DNA from: Lachnospiraceae bacterium
GTDB lineage: Bacteria > Bacillota > Clostridia > Lachnospirales > Lachnospiraceae
Length of the DNA: 34,979 nucleotides
Assembly: GCA_015258065.1 (NCBI GenBank)
Contig: JABZIZ010000022.1
Location: forward strand, 1 to 34,979
Direction: 5' to 3'
Part shown: in pieces, positions 25,191 to 32,166 of the stretch
How the letters are laid out: each line of letters opens with the position of its first letter
Position numbering within the stretch: the first letter of the stretch is position 1
Made by a program: the position numbers and the translations under genes
Notes under the pieces: generated by a model
Databases searched by the model: none
Seen by the model: the letters and a program-made list of their open reading frames with translations, nothing else
Told to the model about the DNA's origin: nothing

Positions 25191-26152
25191 TCGTGCCCCA
25201 TCCTTTTTCTCCTCATCAGTAAGAAAACAAAGAAAGGCGCCCCGATGACTGACATGATCAATCCAACCGGAACCTCATAGGGATAGAACAGGAACCTTGC
25301 CCCGCTGTCACAGATGGTCAAAAAAGCGCCCCCATACAGCATGCAGAGCAGAATTTGCATCCTGAAATTTCTAATATGACACATTCGCACCACATTGGGT
25401 ACGATCAATCCTATAAACCCCAACAGTCCTGCCACACTGATGACGGCGCCTGAAAGAATCCCCGCCAATACCACCGTCTGCGCCCTGGTTCTGCCTGCAT
25501 GAATGCCAAGACCGGTTGCCACTTCGTCTCCCAGTGTCAGCATCTCAATCCGTATCGCAAAAACGCAGACCAGGGCAAAGCAAATCATACTCACCGCCAT
25601 CAAAGGATAAAGCTGCGACAGGCTGATGGTGGAAAGTCCTCCCAAATTAAAGCTGATCTTATCTACAACGGCTTCCGGAAAAAAAAGAATGATTCCCTGC
25701 ATCAGTGCACTCATCAAACTGGAAACCGCTACTCCTGCAAGAATCACCGTGGATTTTTGACGACCGGCAATGCCGGTAATGCCGAACACGAGCGCCACCG
25801 ATAAAAGTGCCCCCACAAAAGAGAAAAGCCCTCTCACAAGCGGTAGAGACGGACAGAGAAGACCTGCCAGCAAGGTAAACACCCCTGCTCCCTGATTGAT
25901 CCCTATGATTCCCGGAGAACACAAGGAATTATGTAACGAAGACTGCAGCAAAAGGCCCGCCACACTCAGTCCCGCCCCACAGAAAATTCCGGCTATCGTC
26001 CTCGGCAAACGAATCGAAAAGGTGATCAGGTTCGTCCCCTTTACTCTGCCCCAAAAGATTCCCATGAAACAGGCAATCAAAAGGAATAGAATACCCGTCA
26101 GGATCAACCCTCTGGCATCTGCGTCCGACTGTCTTCCCTTTTTCTTATCCAT
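25187..26152 (-). CDS. FecCD-family ABC transporter permease
   Basis: This 321-residue membrane protein of the FecCD/BtuC type has about ten hydrophobic helices. Family segments visible are RLPRTIAGIFCGAGLSVAGL, NSLCSPGIIGINQGAG and LLGFIGLIVPNVVRM. Type II importers of this kind use a homodimer, which fits the single permease gene. ATG 26152 is my choice, with weak GAGAAG upstream; TTG at 26164 is the alternative. It lies 15 bases after the binding-protein gene and overlaps the ATPase gene. Confidence 0.92.
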   Translation of the reverse strand: MDKKKGRQSDADARGLILTGILFLLIACFMGIFWGRVKGTNLITFSIRLPRTIAGIFCGAGLSVAGLLLQSSLHNSLCSPGIIGINQGAGVFTLLAGLLCPSLPLVRGLFSFVGALLSVALVFGITGIAGRQKSTVILAGVAVSSLMSALMQGIILFFPEAVVDKISFNLGGLSTISLSQLYPLMAVSMICFALVCVFAIRIEMLTLGDEVATGLGIHAGRTRAQTVVLAGILSGAVISVAGLLGFIGLIVPNVVRMCHIRNFRMQILLCMLYGGAFLTICDSGARFLFYPYEVPVGLIMSVIGAPFFVFLLMRRKRMGHE

Positions 26153-26167
26153 CACACTTCTCAACCA

Positions 26168-27211
26168 TTATTGATCATTCACCAGCTGGTACAGATACCG
26201 GTAGGCCTCCGCCCACCGGTTATTTGGTTTGTAACGAAATAAATCCTTCGGCAAAGAATAGACATGATGTTTTTTCACAGCAGACAACTCTTTCCACCCG
26301 TCTTTTTGCGCAAACGCTTCTTCATAGGATTGTTCCGCCTTCTTCTCGATCCCCATGGGAATCAGAAAAATATAATCCGGATTCAATTCCAGTATGGCCT
26401 CGACATTCGCCTCCGTCAACCCTGAATCATCGTCCGCCACATTGGTAAGTCCAAGATCCGTCCCCATCCGGACGACGAAATTATCTCTTTTCAGTACCTT
26501 GTTTTTAGTAGAGGAAATCTGCATAAACAGGGCTGTTCCCGCAAGCCTGTGATTCTTTTTAAAATCGGAAATCTCCTTTGCGACCGCCGACACATTTTTT
26601 TCATAGGAAGCATGGTCCCCTGTATCGTTTGTGAATTGCTTCATCGCCCTGTCATAATCTTCAAAGTCGTCAATATTGACCGCAAGGACGTTGAATCCAG
26701 CTTCCTCCAGGGTACTTCTGAGCTTCTTATGAGAAGGGATGTCCGCGGACAAGAGGACCAGATCCGGATTTAGCGCAACAATCGCCTCTGCGCTCGCATT
26801 CATGAGTCCTCCCACGGAGACAATCCCTGATCCGTCCTTTCCCGCATCCTGCAAGGCTTTTAATTCATCATCGGTTGTTCCCGCTAACTGCCCGCCTGCG
26901 AGCAGCCACATGTCTGCAATGGAATGAGACAGCGCCACCACTCTGCTGTATCTCTGCTTCTTCGGATTCCCTGTCACCTCTTTTGCGTTAACCCCCGCCG
27001 CCGATTCCTTTGCGCTGTCTCCTACCGCTGATTCCTGTGCGCTATCTCGTACCGTCGATTCCTGTGCGCTATCACCTGCCACCGATTCCTGTGCGACCGA
27101 ACCGGAGGTAGACTCCTGTGCGCTATGACCGGAACATGCCCCCATAACGAGCAGAACCGCCATGATGAGTGTGATGGCTGCCAACTTCTTTGTTTCAAAC
27201 ATTTTACGCAT
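26168..27211 (-). CDS. FecB/BtuF-type substrate-binding lipoprotein with an N-terminal 9-residue repeat linker
   Basis: The 347-residue protein has a lipoprotein signal (LLVMGAC, lipid cysteine about Cys26). About six copies of a nine-residue repeat follow (SAQES-rich, about residues 27-76). The binding fold then begins at RVVALSHSIADMWLLAG, with NPDLVLLSAD and ILELNPDYIFLIP as the paired loops of TroA/FecB-type proteins. It captures the ligand outside the cell for the FecCD permease. ATG 27211 is chosen because AAGGA lies eight bases upstream; longer starts reach into a non-coding-looking region. It is the first gene of the importer/asrABC transcript. A ligand such as ferric siderophore or haem is an inference. 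Confidence 0.87.
   Translation of the reverse strand: MRKMFETKKLAAITLIMAVLLVMGACSGHSAQESTSGSVAQESVAGDSAQESTVRDSAQESAVGDSAKESAAGVNAKEVTGNPKKQRYSRVVALSHSIADMWLLAGGQLAGTTDDELKALQDAGKDGSGIVSVGGLMNASAEAIVALNPDLVLLSADIPSHKKLRSTLEEAGFNVLAVNIDDFEDYDRAMKQFTNDTGDHASYEKNVSAVAKEISDFKKNHRLAGTALFMQISSTKNKVLKRDNFVVRMGTDLGLTNVADDDSGLTEANVEAILELNPDYIFLIPMGIEKKAEQSYEEAFAQKDGWKELSAVKKHHVYSLPKDLFRYKPNNRWAEAYRYLYQLVNDQ
27001..27135 (-). repeat. Five 27-bp tandem repeats inside the binding-protein gene
   Basis: Units start at 27001, 27028, 27055, 27082 and 27109, each containing a GATTCCTGTGCG-like core. A decayed sixth unit lies at about 26975-27000. They encode (D/S)SAQES-(T/A)-(V/S)-(G/R) nonamers between the lipid anchor and the binding domain, and so act as a spacer of variable length. 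Confidence 0.9.
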
Positions 27212-27300
27212 TCTTTCTATCCTTCCCCTCGATGATCTAGGCGTTAAAGTTGTTTGGAATCTCCGGCAAATTCTTGCCCTCACAAATGACCCGGTTTTTT

Positions 27301-27328
27301 AGTTTACCCGAAGTTGTTCGCCTTGCAA
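27301..27328 (-). promoter_or_regulatory. Probable promoter of the Fec-type importer/asrABC operon
   Basis: On the minus strand TTGCAA (27328-27323) and TAAACT (27306-27301) are 16 bases apart (4/6 each). The leader of about 80 bases holds a GGCAA-TTGCC stem near 27265 but nothing I recognise as a riboswitch. I see no clear Fur box. Confidence 0.45.
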
Positions 27329-27362
27329 AGACTATTTTTCCATCCGCCCCACACCCAGGCGC

Positions 27363-27400
27363 AAAAATTTCCCGCCCCCCTGTTCAACAGGAGCGGGAAA
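27363..27400 (-). terminator. Rho-independent terminator after the CAP-protein gene
   Basis: On the minus strand TTTCCCGC pairs with GCGGGAAA, and inside that CCTG pairs with CAGG around TTGAA, with a small internal bulge. Five Ts follow directly (27367-27363). It lies about 120 bases after the CAP gene stop. The space between (27401-27520) is an apparent 3' untranslated region in which I see no gene. The stretch 27212-27362 holds the next operon's promoter and leader. Confidence 0.85.
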
Positions 27401-27520
27401 TACATTAGAAACTCGTCTTTTTCAAGGTCGCTCTATCTGTAGCAAAGTGTATCCTTAAAAAGCACCGCCAAGAAACATCCACTACCTTTCCGTTTGTCCA
27501 TTTGTCCTCTAAACGATTTT

Positions 27521-28075
27521 TCAATAGCCGAATTCCTGTGCCCAGTACCACTTACCGCCGTTTTCAACGATGGAGATTCCACAGGTTTTGAACCCTGCAT
27601 CCATGATATTGGCTTTGTGGGTCGGAGAAGCCATCCAAGCCGCCGTGACACTGTCCGCCGATTGATAGAGTTTCGCCAGATTCTCGCCGTACATGATCTT
27701 GCTGTTCACCGTCCACCAGTCAGAACCGTTCGGCCTCTTATGTGCGAACAGACTGATGATTTCTCCCGCACGCACCTTTGCCGCATCCGCCAGCCCCTGA
27801 TTCCAGGCAAGAGCCGCTAATCCCGCCGCAGCGCGTTGCTGATTCATCAGGGCAAAAGCCGTCTGCGCCGCTTGGTCCATATTTTCACTACTCGGAATCT
27901 GCTCTGCGAGGGCAATGGCATTATCGTCAATATAGATTTCCGTCTGGTTGGCATCAAATTCCCTGACCGCTGCCTGATCCGGAAGGCTGCCCTTCTGGAT
28001 TTGCCCACAGGCCATGCAAGCACCCACCATACAAAATACAAGTACCCCCGATAAAATCCTTTTTATCTTTTGCAT
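27521..28075 (-). CDS. CAP-domain (SCP/PR-1-like) lipoprotein
   Basis: The 184-residue secreted protein has a lipoprotein-type signal; either Cys20 (VGAC) or Cys23 (CMAC) may be lipidated. Residues about 65-184 form a CAP domain of the bacterial YkwD/SafA-associated kind: ALMNQQRAAAGLAALAW, His112 and Glu131 in the GENLA segment, SPTHKANIMD with His153, and the final WYWAQEFGY. Bacterial CAP proteins are usually secreted and of unknown molecular function. ATG 28075 has GGAGG six bases upstream and lies downstream of a good promoter, so the 28 codons further up are excluded. It is next to the sortase gene but has no sorting motif, so it is not an obvious sortase substrate. Confidence 0.9.
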   Translation of the reverse strand: MQKIKRILSGVLVFCMVGACMACGQIQKGSLPDQAAVREFDANQTEIYIDDNAIALAEQIPSSENMDQAAQTAFALMNQQRAAAGLAALAWNQGLADAAKVRAGEIISLFAHKRPNGSDWWTVNSKIMYGENLAKLYQSADSVTAAWMASPTHKANIMDAGFKTCGISIVENGGKWYWAQEFGY

Positions 28076-28124
28076 TTTTAGCCTCCACTGCTTCAAAGAT
28101 TTACTTCTTTCCTTTTCAAGAATC

Positions 28125-28153
28125 ATAATATCACCTATAAAATTATTTTTCAA
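28125..28153 (-). promoter_or_regulatory. Strong extended -10 promoter of the CAP-protein gene
   Basis: On the minus strand TTGAAA (28153-28148) and TATTAT (28130-28125) have a 17-base spacer that ends in TGA, giving an extended -10. Transcription should begin near 28118, about 43 bases before the ATG. Confidence 0.78.
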
Positions 28154-28154
28154 T

Positions 28155-28178
28155 AGCAAATATGATTATTTATTTGCT
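28155..28178. promoter_or_regulatory. Inverted repeat abutting the CAP promoter
   Basis: AGCAAAT and ATTTGCT (7 bp each, ten-base AT-rich centre) end one base upstream of the -35 box, in the gap between the sortase stop and the CAP promoter. The position suits an activator or repressor site. It lacks the T run of a terminator. Confidence 0.45.
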
Positions 28179-28193
28179 TTCATTGCTTCGCCT

Positions 28194-29000
28194 TTATTGG
28201 TTCTTCCATTCCTTTTGCTTATATGCGCTAACCAGAAATCTCGTGTCTCCCCCTGCCTTGCCAAAGCAGGTCGATAAGGTAAGGATTTCCGGACGCTGAC
28301 CAAAGTCGCCTGTTGGATGGTTCTTATAAACATTTCTTTGCTCGATCATTTTTAGAAAAGCATCATATTGCTCATCGGTCTTTACCAAAGAATAGATACT
28401 GCTTCCGGCCTTTGCATTGTAATACGCAAAGATCTCATACCGGATGACTTTCCCCTCGGTATAAATATAAAGATAATGATTCTTTTCCAGAAGATGCTCG
28501 TTTCCCTTTCTTAACAGGGTCTTTAAGGAGCCAAACATGGAAAGGTTCCGCATGTTGTGTCCAAAGATAAAGTCGCTTCTACCGTCAAAAGTGGCACTGC
28601 TATCCTTGTCCATGAAGATGCATCCGGAAGAATTTTTCTTCCCGTCAAAAGTCACATAGAGGTACTGATCCACTTTTTTTTCCTGGCAGACCGGATAGCT
28701 TAAATCCAGTGCCGGGAAGGACAGCCACCCGACGAAATCCTTGTTTCGTTTTTTTAGTGCCTGAAAATCAATCGATAGGTGCGGATAGTCTTCCTCCTCC
28801 TGTTTCGGTTTCTCCTCTCCTTCCGTTTTTGAAGCAGTCTCCGGTTTGACCATCGTCTTAGCCAAAGTCGCATATTCAGATTTGGCTTCGTCGTTTTCCC
28901 GCTCATTTAACACGATCGCCGCAAGGTTATAACCCGCCAGGCCGATGAACAAAATGATAAGCAGTATCCTTAGATATTTCCAGAAGTTCCTTGGTTTCAT
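28194..29000 (-). CDS. srtB: Class B sortase
   Basis: The 268-residue transpeptidase is anchored by one N-terminal membrane helix (about 8-30) with its catalytic domain outside. The catalytic residues of the family are visible: His148 in FGHNM, Cys245 in LSTC and Arg254 in TRFLV. An acidic, Lys/Glu-rich stalk (about 50-72) links anchor and domain. The extra helix after the FAYYNAKAG strand is typical of class B rather than class A. Class B enzymes attach proteins with NPQTN-like or related motifs to peptidoglycan or assemble pili. No substrate is encoded in the window, so its target must lie elsewhere. It has its own promoter with an operator-like palindrome. Confidence 0.92.
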   Translation of the reverse strand: MKPRNFWKYLRILLIILFIGLAGYNLAAIVLNERENDEAKSEYATLAKTMVKPETASKTEGEEKPKQEEEDYPHLSIDFQALKKRNKDFVGWLSFPALDLSYPVCQEKKVDQYLYVTFDGKKNSSGCIFMDKDSSATFDGRSDFIFGHNMRNLSMFGSLKTLLRKGNEHLLEKNHYLYIYTEGKVIRYEIFAYYNAKAGSSIYSLVKTDEQYDAFLKMIEQRNVYKNHPTGDFGQRPEILTLSTCFGKAGGDTRFLVSAYKQKEWKNQ

Positions 29001-29027
29001 AATGGTCCCCCTTATGGTCCAGTTGGC

Positions 29028-29049
29028 TCGGTTTCTATATATCGGTTTC
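29028..29049. repeat. 8-bp direct repeat in the sortase leader
   Basis: TCGGTTTC occurs twice, 14 bases apart, with TATATA between, 28 bases upstream of the srtB start. The geometry resembles a tandem response-regulator site, but it lies downstream of the predicted transcription start. Confidence 0.3.
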
Positions 29050-29080
29050 GATGACGGATTTCCTTAGTCAGATTCCCTAT

Positions 29081-29099
29081 GGAAGAATATACTTCTTCC
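29081..29099. promoter_or_regulatory. Inverted repeat at the predicted srtB transcription start
   Basis: GGAAGAA and TTCTTCC (7 bp, five-base loop TATAC) cover the expected +1 region just downstream of the srtB -10 box. It could be an operator or a 5'-end stem-loop protecting the mRNA. Confidence 0.45.
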
Positions 29100-29100
29100 C

Positions 29101-29129
29101 ATTATAATGATACAAGTATCAAATGCCAC
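29101..29129 (-). promoter_or_regulatory. srtB promoter with a palindromic operator in its spacer
   Basis: On the minus strand GTGGCA (29129-29124, 4/6) and a perfect TATAAT (29106-29101) are 17 bases apart. The spacer contains the perfect palindrome TGATAC-TT-GTATCA (29121-29108). A protein bound there would block RNA polymerase, so srtB is probably repressed or switched by an unidentified regulator. The 285-base srtB-aroF gap also holds the aroF leader. I found no convincing plus-strand promoter in it. Confidence 0.65.
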
Positions 29130-29226
29130 CTGTGTCACTCAGAAATTCACATCCTTATCCTATCATGAAATGCGAAATGCGATTTTCTCTTGTCTGATCG
29201 ATAGAACAACGGACAAACAAAAGGAT

Positions 29227-29268
29227 TGATAGACAGACAACTGATAGACAGAACGGCTGTTAGACAGG
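29227..29268 (+). repeat. Triple direct repeat in the aroF leader
   Basis: TGATAGACAGA occurs at 29227 and 29242, and a variant TGTTAGACAGG at 29258, giving 15-16 base spacing directly upstream of the aroF SD. A looser relative lies near 29200. They could be binding sites for a regulator or the result of slippage. Confidence 0.5.
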
Positions 29269-29285
29269 AAGGAGCGTAACAAAAG

Positions 29286-30110
29286 ATGGATCTCATGGAT
29301 TCTTCCGTCCATCCTCAACTTCATCCGGGTTCTTCTACGATTCTAATCGGTGAAAAGATCCGGATCAGTCCGGAAACCTTTACCGTGATTGCCGGTCCTT
29401 GCGCCATTGAATCGGAAGAACAAATCATGAAAATCGCAGAGAAGGTGAAACAGACCGGCGCCACCATTCTGAGGGGAGGCGCCTATAAAGCACGCACTTC
29501 TCCTTACTCTTTTCAAGGTCTTGGAGAAGAGGGGCTAAAATTCATGAAACAGGCAGCCGATGCCTTTGGCCTTGCCACCGTGACGGAAGTGGTTTCCGAA
29601 CATTCTCTTGCAAGAGCTGCAAGATATGTGGACATGGTCCAGATCGGTGCCAGAAATATGCAGAATTTTGTTCTGCTAAAAGAGGTGGGACGATCCGGCC
29701 TTCCCGTTTTGTTGAAACGCGGTCTCTGCGCCACCATTGAGGAATGGTTAAATGCAGCGGAATATATGATGTCCGAGGGAAATTCCCATATTGTTCTCTG
29801 CGAAAGAGGCATCCGCACCTACGAAAATGCCACCAGGAATACCTTGGATCTATCTGCCGTACCGGTTCTTCGGGATCGCACCCGCCTCCCTGTTATTGTG
29901 GATCCCTCTCATGCAACCGGAAACTATCGCTATGTCGAACCGATGGCAAAAGCCGCCGTTGCAGCCGGTGCGGACGGACTGGAAATCGAAGTTCATCATG
30001 CCCCTCCCAGGGCGCTCTCTGACGGTGCGCAGTCTCTCAACTTCGATCATTTCTCTCATTTAATGGAAGCGGTCAAGCCGTATCTTTTTCTGGAACATCG
30101 AAGCCTGTAA
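29286..30110 (+). CDS. aroF: DAHP synthase, type I-beta (3-deoxy-7-phosphoheptulonate synthase)
   Basis: The enzyme condenses phosphoenolpyruvate and erythrose 4-phosphate, the first step of the shikimate pathway. Family motifs are AGPCAIES with the metal cysteine Cys39, RGGAYKARTSPYSFQG, the PEP-binding LLKRG, DPSHATG, and the final EVHHAPPRALSDGAQSL. At 274 residues it is a bare catalytic core: it lacks the N-terminal ferredoxin-like or chorismate mutase domain that gives feedback control in many relatives. It may therefore be uninhibited or controlled by a separate protein. The YKARTSPY segment has Ala where KPRTSPY is usual. The ATG lies 11 bases after AAGGAG, slightly long spacing. It is followed 126 bases later by aroA. 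Confidence 0.93.
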   Translation: MDLMDSSVHPQLHPGSSTILIGEKIRISPETFTVIAGPCAIESEEQIMKIAEKVKQTGATILRGGAYKARTSPYSFQGLGEEGLKFMKQAADAFGLATVTEVVSEHSLARAARYVDMVQIGARNMQNFVLLKEVGRSGLPVLLKRGLCATIEEWLNAAEYMMSEGNSHIVLCERGIRTYENATRNTLDLSAVPVLRDRTRLPVIVDPSHATGNYRYVEPMAKAAVAAGADGLEIEVHHAPPRALSDGAQSLNFDHFSHLMEAVKPYLFLEHRSL

Positions 30111-30194
30111 GACTCGCATGTAAATCCATCCAATGCAGGTAGTAAACCTCTTTCTCTCGCCTGTCTCACCGGCTGTCCGTTTTCCTGTTTGACC

Positions 30195-30209
30195 GGTTGC
30201 GTTGCAACC
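30195..30209 (+). other. Short perfect hairpin upstream of aroA
   Basis: GGTTGC-GTT-GCAACC lies in the 126-base aroF-aroA gap, about 15 bases before the aroA SD. The sequence after it (CCAGAAAAG) is not a clean T run, so this is at most a weak attenuator or processing site. Confidence 0.35.
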
Positions 30210-30236
30210 CCAGAAAAGTTTTTGAAAGGAATCCTC

Positions 30237-31559
30237 ATGCTTACCTTGCAAAAAGCAGCTCGTCCGCTCAAAGGCACGATTACGGTACCGGGGGATAAAT
30301 CCATCACCCACCGTGCCATCATCCTGGGCTCACTTGCAAAGGGGAAAACCGAGGTCCGCGGGTTTTTGAAAGGAGACGACTGTCTCTCTACCATACGGTG
30401 TTTATCTTCTCTTGGCATTGAAATGGAAGAGGAAGAGGAGCGGTTGCTCGTTCACGGCAGGGGACTGTATGGACTGCACGCTGCTGATCTTCCCCTTGAT
30501 GCCGGCAACAGTGCTACCACTACACGGCTCATGACAGGCATTCTGGCCGCTCAACCCTTTTCATCCGAAATCAGCGGGGATGCGTCTTTAAATCGCAGAC
30601 CGATGAAAAGAATTCTTCATCCACTAGGGCAAATGGGCGCAGACATCATCAGCAAAAACCGCAATGATTGCTGCCCTCTTCTGATTCACGGCAAAGAACT
30701 GCACGGCATCACTTACGAGTCTCCGATTCCGTCCGCCCAGGTCAAAAGTTGTATTCTTCTTGCCGGTCTTTATTGTGAAGAAGCCACCGCTATTATAGAA
30801 GAAACACTCTCTCGCAATCACACGGAACTCCTGCTCCCGGATCTTGGCGCAAAGATCGAATGTCGCCCTCTGTCGGATGGAAGAATCCTCACCCTGCTTC
30901 ATCCGGGTTCTTCCCTTTCCGCTTCTCAAATTCGCATCCCCGGTGATTTTTCATCGGCTGCCTACTTCATTGCAGCAGCTCTCCTCGTTCCCGGCTCCGA
31001 AATCCGCATCCGAAATGTGGGAATCAACCCGACCAGAACCGGGTTTCTTCAAATCTTACACCGGATGGGAGCAGAGATCCGGCTCGACAAGGCGGTTCTA
31101 GCAAGTGAACCCTATGCGGACCTCATTGTAAGATATTCGCAACTGCACGGAGATACCAATGGACGAATCACGATTGGGAAAAAAATCATTCCCACTCTGA
31201 TTGATGAGCTTCCTCTGCTTGCGGTGATCGCTTCTCTTAGTGAATGCGAGATGGTCTTACAGGATGCGACGGAACTGAGAGTCAAGGAATCGGACCGCAT
31301 CGCTTCCACCTGTGAAAACCTGAAAGCAATGGGTGCAGATGTGCAGTCCCGCAAGGACGGGATGAAGATCTGCGGACACCCCTGCAAATCTCATCCCCTT
31401 CACGGTGCAACGATCGACCCGCATCACGACCACCGCATCGCCCTCAGCTTCGCGGTTGCCGCTCTACTGGCAGACGGAGAAACCCGGATACCGGATGAAG
31501 ACTGCATCCGCATTTCCTACCCCTCTTTTTTTACTGATTTAAAAAAAGTATTGTCCTGA
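30237..31559 (+). CDS. aroA: 3-phosphoshikimate 1-carboxyvinyltransferase (EPSP synthase)
   Basis: The enzyme transfers the enolpyruvyl group of PEP to shikimate 3-phosphate, the sixth shikimate step. Its 440 residues show the two-lobed family motifs: PGDKSITHRAIILGSLAKG near the N-terminus, DAGNSATTTRLMTG, SRNHTELLL, DELPLLAVIAS, LRVKESDRIAST and DPHHDHRIALSFAVAALLADG. ATG 30237 has AAAGGA six bases upstream; a TTG 16 codons earlier has no site and falls in the intergenic hairpin. It is probably co-transcribed with aroF. The other shikimate genes are not in the window. Confidence 0.95.
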   Translation: MLTLQKAARPLKGTITVPGDKSITHRAIILGSLAKGKTEVRGFLKGDDCLSTIRCLSSLGIEMEEEEERLLVHGRGLYGLHAADLPLDAGNSATTTRLMTGILAAQPFSSEISGDASLNRRPMKRILHPLGQMGADIISKNRNDCCPLLIHGKELHGITYESPIPSAQVKSCILLAGLYCEEATAIIEETLSRNHTELLLPDLGAKIECRPLSDGRILTLLHPGSSLSASQIRIPGDFSSAAYFIAAALLVPGSEIRIRNVGINPTRTGFLQILHRMGAEIRLDKAVLASEPYADLIVRYSQLHGDTNGRITIGKKIIPTLIDELPLLAVIASLSECEMVLQDATELRVKESDRIASTCENLKAMGADVQSRKDGMKICGHPCKSHPLHGATIDPHHDHRIALSFAVAALLADGETRIPDEDCIRISYPSFFTDLKKVLS

Positions 31560-31590
31560 TGAAATGTCCTGTATCATTGAATAAAAAAGG

Positions 31591-31619
31591 GTGCAATTTT
31601 CACGATTCAGTTGTATAAT
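31591..31619 (+). promoter_or_regulatory. Probable promoter of the PilZ gene
   Basis: A perfect TATAAT (31614-31619) lies 32 bases after the aroA stop, with a weak -35 (GTGCAA, 31591-31596) at 17-base spacing. Transcription would begin near 31626, giving a leader of about 58 bases. No c-di-GMP riboswitch is recognisable in it. Confidence 0.5.
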
Positions 31620-31646
31620 ATTGTGGAGCACTGGCATATTGCCTGC

Positions 31647-31663
31647 AATTTCATTGTGAAATT
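31647..31663 (+). other. Inverted repeat in the PilZ gene leader
   Basis: AATTTCA and TGAAATT (7 bp, loop TTG) form a perfect stem ending five bases before the AGGAGG site of the PilZ gene. It may affect ribosome access. Confidence 0.4.
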
Positions 31664-31683
31664 ATTCAGGAGGGGTGGAAACA

Positions 31684-32022
31684 ATGAATGAGAGACGCAA
31701 AAGCGCAAGACTGGATCTGAACGGAAAAATCATCATCAAGCCGCTTGGGTCGAATGCTTCCCCGGAATCTGCCACCATTGACATCACAGACTGCTCGCAA
31801 TTCGGTCTGGGCTTCAACAGCGACAGACAGCTGACCATCGGTGATATCTACGAAGCTTTTCTGACCATCTGGACCAAAGAAGTCCTGCATGTCATTCTGC
31901 AAATCGTTCGCTATCAGAAAACAGCCACCGGCTACAATTATGGCTGTATCTTCATCGGAATGCCCGCTACCGACCGCCAAAGAATCGCTGTCTTTGAAAC
32001 CTTGAAGGATTATTCCAGATAA
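31684..32022 (+). CDS. Stand-alone PilZ-domain protein (putative c-di-GMP receptor)
   Basis: The 112-residue cytosolic protein is little more than one PilZ domain. The N-terminal arginine motif is in ERRKSARLDLNG. The second c-di-GMP motif (D/N-x-S-x-x-G) appears as DCSQFGLGF, and the beta-barrel continues through VLHVILQIVRY and YNYGCIFIG. PilZ proteins bind c-di-GMP and control motility, polysaccharide or other outputs through partners. I place the start at ATG 31684, with AGGAGG ten bases upstream; a GTG at 31675 is too close to it. It has its own promoter and is followed by a 144-base convergent gap (32023-32166) in which I see no gene or clear terminator. No cyclase or flagellar gene is near. 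Confidence 0.82.
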   Translation: MNERRKSARLDLNGKIIIKPLGSNASPESATIDITDCSQFGLGFNSDRQLTIGDIYEAFLTIWTKEVLHVILQIVRYQKTATGYNYGCIFIGMPATDRQRIAVFETLKDYSR

Positions 32023-32166
32023 GAGCCTTCCTTCGCGTCCGTTTTATTTTTGAAACAGACCTCCTCTGCTGTGAGTCTCCTACCCTGATGAAGTGATCCA
32101 GTCTATCCATCCGATCAGCCGCTTCCTCCACCGGGAGACATCTATTTACTGTCACCTTCCCGCTTC

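Noticed and set aside
27212..27362. Leader of the Fec-type operon as a cobalamin or other riboswitch.
   Set aside because: Only a short GGCAA/TTGCC stem is present; the conserved B12-box and other known aptamer cores are not visible.
31560..31683. c-di-GMP (GEMM) riboswitch before the PilZ gene.
   Set aside because: The leader is short and lacks the conserved GEMM core; only simple inverted repeats are seen.
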